Source: CAZCJU01 sp964562175 (GTDB taxonomy: Bacteria; Bacillota; Clostridia; Oscillospirales; CAG-272). From it: DNA of 31,538 nt. A program made the translations under genes and the position numbers. The notes under the pieces were generated by a model. That model was given only the letters and a program-made list of their open reading frames with translations, had not been told where the DNA came from and searched no databases. Of this stretch, positions 29,840-31,538 are shown piece after piece; the stretch's first letter is position 1; the number at the start of each line of letters is the position of its first letter. The stretch covers positions 1 to 31,538 of the forward strand of contig CAZLRV010000022.1 of NCBI GenBank assembly GCA_964562175.1, written 5' to 3'.

Positions 29840-31452
29840 ATCAACTCATGCTCAAGCTTCGAAAAATCGCTTGAGGTATCCTCAAGATATTCTGCGCATT
29901 TTCTCAAGCAATGGCTGTATCCCGTCAAAGCATCCGCCTTCAACAACTCCCATAGATCTTTAAGACCCACCCTTCCGTAAAGCGAGTTCATTTGACGGTC
30001 GATTTTGACTATACAAGAGTTTACGTCTCGCAGCCTTGCCGCATAATCATCGAGCTTGTACGTATTGAGTGATATTTGCGGTTTTTCCGTTGCATATTTA
30101 TAGCCGTAGCTTAGCGATTTTATTTTTTCCGATATATTATCAAACAGCTCACCGAAGGCTTTTTTGATATCCTCTATAAAAGCCCTTATCTTTTCCGGCA
30201 AATGCTTTGCGTCTATCAAATCGAAAATAAAATCTAAAATATTGGCTACACAGACCACGGCGATCATCGTTTTCAAGATAATAGGTCCCAACGCAACGCA
30301 TACGATCGACACGCCGAGTGCCGCCACTACAATTCCGAGAACACCATGCTCATCATACAGTTTTTCCAGCCCCTCGGTGATAAGCTCCTTGAGAAATACG
30401 TTTCCTTCCTCGGTAAAGAGCAACGTCTCTATACCGGCAGGCAAGCCGTGTGCGAGAAGGTCGACAAGGTCTGTCAGATCCCACTTCGTCGTGCCGATGA
30501 CCTCGTTTCCCGAAAGAACATCGATAAACGACATCACCGCAACCGCTACGCCCTCCAGATCCTCCGGATTCATTTTCATCAATCGTCGAGAAAGCCTTGC
30601 GGCAAATTTTCCCCAATAGCCTTGTTCTCCGTGAGTTATCTCGCCGTTCCTTATATCCCACTGAAGCCCTCTGTAATTTCCGTTGCCGTCTGTTATCATA
30701 TATTCAAGAGCGTGAAAGCTTTTTGCTCCCTCGCCCGAGGTCTTCACGAAATAGGTATTTTCCTCGGGAATTATAACATTACCCATATCGTGAACGAAAT
30801 CGTTCTCTCCGCAGATAGAATACATTCCGGAGAGTTTTTTTTCGTAATCCGCACCATATCTTTCTATGAAATAGTCCCTTGCTTCATCGGAAAACCCCTG
30901 TCCGTCATACGAATAACATTGGTCTATCAAATAATCGTATTTCGATGTCATATAAACGTGTTGGGCCTCGTTGCCTCCCTTGGAATGACCGGTAACGAAA
31001 ACACTATTGCCGTCGCTATGTGCATCGATAAAGTACTTTTCAGCCATCCTGTCAAAATACTCACGTGCCGCCGCCTGCATTTCCGTTTCGAAAGCGGCAA
31101 GTCCCTTACCGTTGTCCGCCCAACGTCCGTCGCCCGTTCCGCGATATGTTACGTAATAATCGCCCTTCGGGTCTTTGAAAGTATACGCTTGAATGAAATC
31201 GTCTTTTACGCTTCCGTCTATACAGCTTTGATCCACAAGCATTATATCGGCTATTGACGGATCCTGCTTAAGAAGCGTATCATATGCACTTTTTAAAGAC
31301 TGCAATTCGCTTGTACCGGCACACTCTCTTTCCGCTTGCGAGATGACCTCGGAAAGAGTTATATCACCCGTGCAATCAAAATATGTATCCAAATACGGAA
31401 CAAGATTCAATACCGCCGACAGCTCTATTTGTTGTTGCGTTGATGAATTCAT
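29824..31452 (-). CDS. T7SS lipase-like effector candidate 1 (reverse domain order)
   Basis: This is a 542-residue protein. Residues 1-290 are a DUF2974/Mbeg1-like alpha/beta-hydrolase with Ser157 in VTGHSKGGNEAQ, Asp218 (ICGENDFVHD), His247 (KSFHALEY) and YRGTGDG near residue 103. Residues 371-412 hold a long hydrophobic stretch able to form two membrane helices (VLGIVVAALGVSIVCVALG and the segment after it). Residues 459-537 are the DLW module (VGLKDLWELLKADALTGYS). I start it at the ATG at 31452, which overlaps the upstream stop by ATGA; an in-frame ATG at 31467 would add five residues. There is no signal peptide. Lipase-first order, the terminal helical module and the adjoining lipoprotein gene match the TslA/TilA layout. 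Confidence 0.8.
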   Translation of the reverse strand: MNSSTQQQIELSAVLNLVPYLDTYFDCTGDITLSEVISQAERECAGTSELQSLKSAYDTLLKQDPSIADIMLVDQSCIDGSVKDDFIQAYTFKDPKGDYYVTYRGTGDGRWADNGKGLAAFETEMQAAAREYFDRMAEKYFIDAHSDGNSVFVTGHSKGGNEAQHVYMTSKYDYLIDQCYSYDGQGFSDEARDYFIERYGADYEKKLSGMYSICGENDFVHDMGNVIIPEENTYFVKTSGEGAKSFHALEYMITDGNGNYRGLQWDIRNGEITHGEQGYWGKFAARLSRRLMKMNPEDLEGVAVAVMSFIDVLSGNEVIGTTKWDLTDLVDLLAHGLPAGIETLLFTEEGNVFLKELITEGLEKLYDEHGVLGIVVAALGVSIVCVALGPIILKTMIAVVCVANILDFIFDLIDAKHLPEKIRAFIEDIKKAFGELFDNISEKIKSLSYGYKYATEKPQISLNTYKLDDYAARLRDVNSCIVKIDRQMNSLYGRVGLKDLWELLKADALTGYSHCLRKCAEYLEDTSSDFSKLEHELICTIE

Positions 31453-31538
31453 TTGCCCACCGTCCATTCCGCATGAGAAAAGTTCTGCACCGTATCCTTT
31501 ACGAAATAAAGGCGTTTTGCGTATTCGTGAGCCTCGAT
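31449..31538 (-). CDS. C-terminal end of an unidentified protein (runs off window)
   Basis: An open frame enters from the window edge and ends at TGA 31449-31451, giving 29 residues that include YAKRLYFVKDTVQNFSHAEW. The stop overlaps the ATG of the first lipase (ATGA), which supports it as a real gene end in the same operon. It appears helical and may be a small T7SS partner protein, but too little is present to name a family. Confidence 0.5.
   Translation of the reverse strand: MEAHEYAKRLYFVKDTVQNFSHAEWTVGK

Noticed and set aside
30346..31257. 303-codon open frame on the plus strand
   Set aside because: It is antisense to lipase 1, whose triad and module are intact on the minus strand.

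Overview
The window looks like chromosome from an anaerobic, gut-type member of the Bacillota, probably class Clostridia. This rests on strong AGGAGG-type ribosome sites, a Flp1-type Tad pilin, a LytTR regulator with a GHKL sensor kinase, WXG100 and DUF4176 proteins of the Firmicutes type VII secretion system (T7SS), and DUF6382-FHA architecture. The genus cannot be fixed from sequence alone. Every gene I support lies on the minus strand, so transcription runs from high to low coordinates. I see no tRNA, rRNA, CRISPR array, transposase, integrase or phage gene.

Region 1 (31538-24377) is a T7SS substrate operon. It holds the end of an unidentified gene, a lipase, a small lipoprotein, a second lipase, a small helical-hairpin protein with a Gly-rich tail, a pretoxin-like protein, a DUF4176 protein, two WXG100 proteins and a DUF6382-FHA protein, followed by an intrinsic terminator. 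The two lipases end in, and the pretoxin-like protein begins with, the same roughly 78-residue module (core V-G-L-x-D-L-W-x-L-x-x-A-D). The lipase-first layout with a lipoprotein next door resembles the reverse-domain T7SS lipase TslA of Staphylococcus aureus and its lipoprotein immunity protein. The T7SS motor (EssC) is not in the window.

Region 2 (24269-22330) is a single-gene unit: a clear extended -10 promoter, a lipoprotein SGNH hydrolase with a duplicated N-terminal beta domain, and tandem terminators.

Region 3 (22299-11288) is a tightly coupled operon: a PP2C phosphatase, a transmembrane Ser/Thr kinase, a small membrane protein with TTVL motifs, a four-helix membrane protein, and a 2472-residue Ig-repeat surface protein with a C-terminal membrane anchor. 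Three successive gene pairs overlap by ATGA.

Region 4 (11232-1) starts with a LytTR response regulator and GHKL sensor kinase. A second kinase/phosphatase pair follows, then a Tad (type IVc) pilus locus: TadA, TadZ, TadB, TadC, Flp1 pilin, prepilin peptidase, a WG-repeat protein and the start of a TadE-like pseudopilin. The second kinase carries four TTVL motifs at an exact 12-residue period. The same motif recurs in the Region 3 membrane protein.

My working model is a cell-surface island in which two Ser/Thr kinase/phosphatase pairs and one FHA reader control three surface outputs: T7SS lipases, a giant adhesin and a Tad pilus. TTVL threonines would be the phospho-docking sites. The sequence shows the modules and motifs; the wiring is inference.
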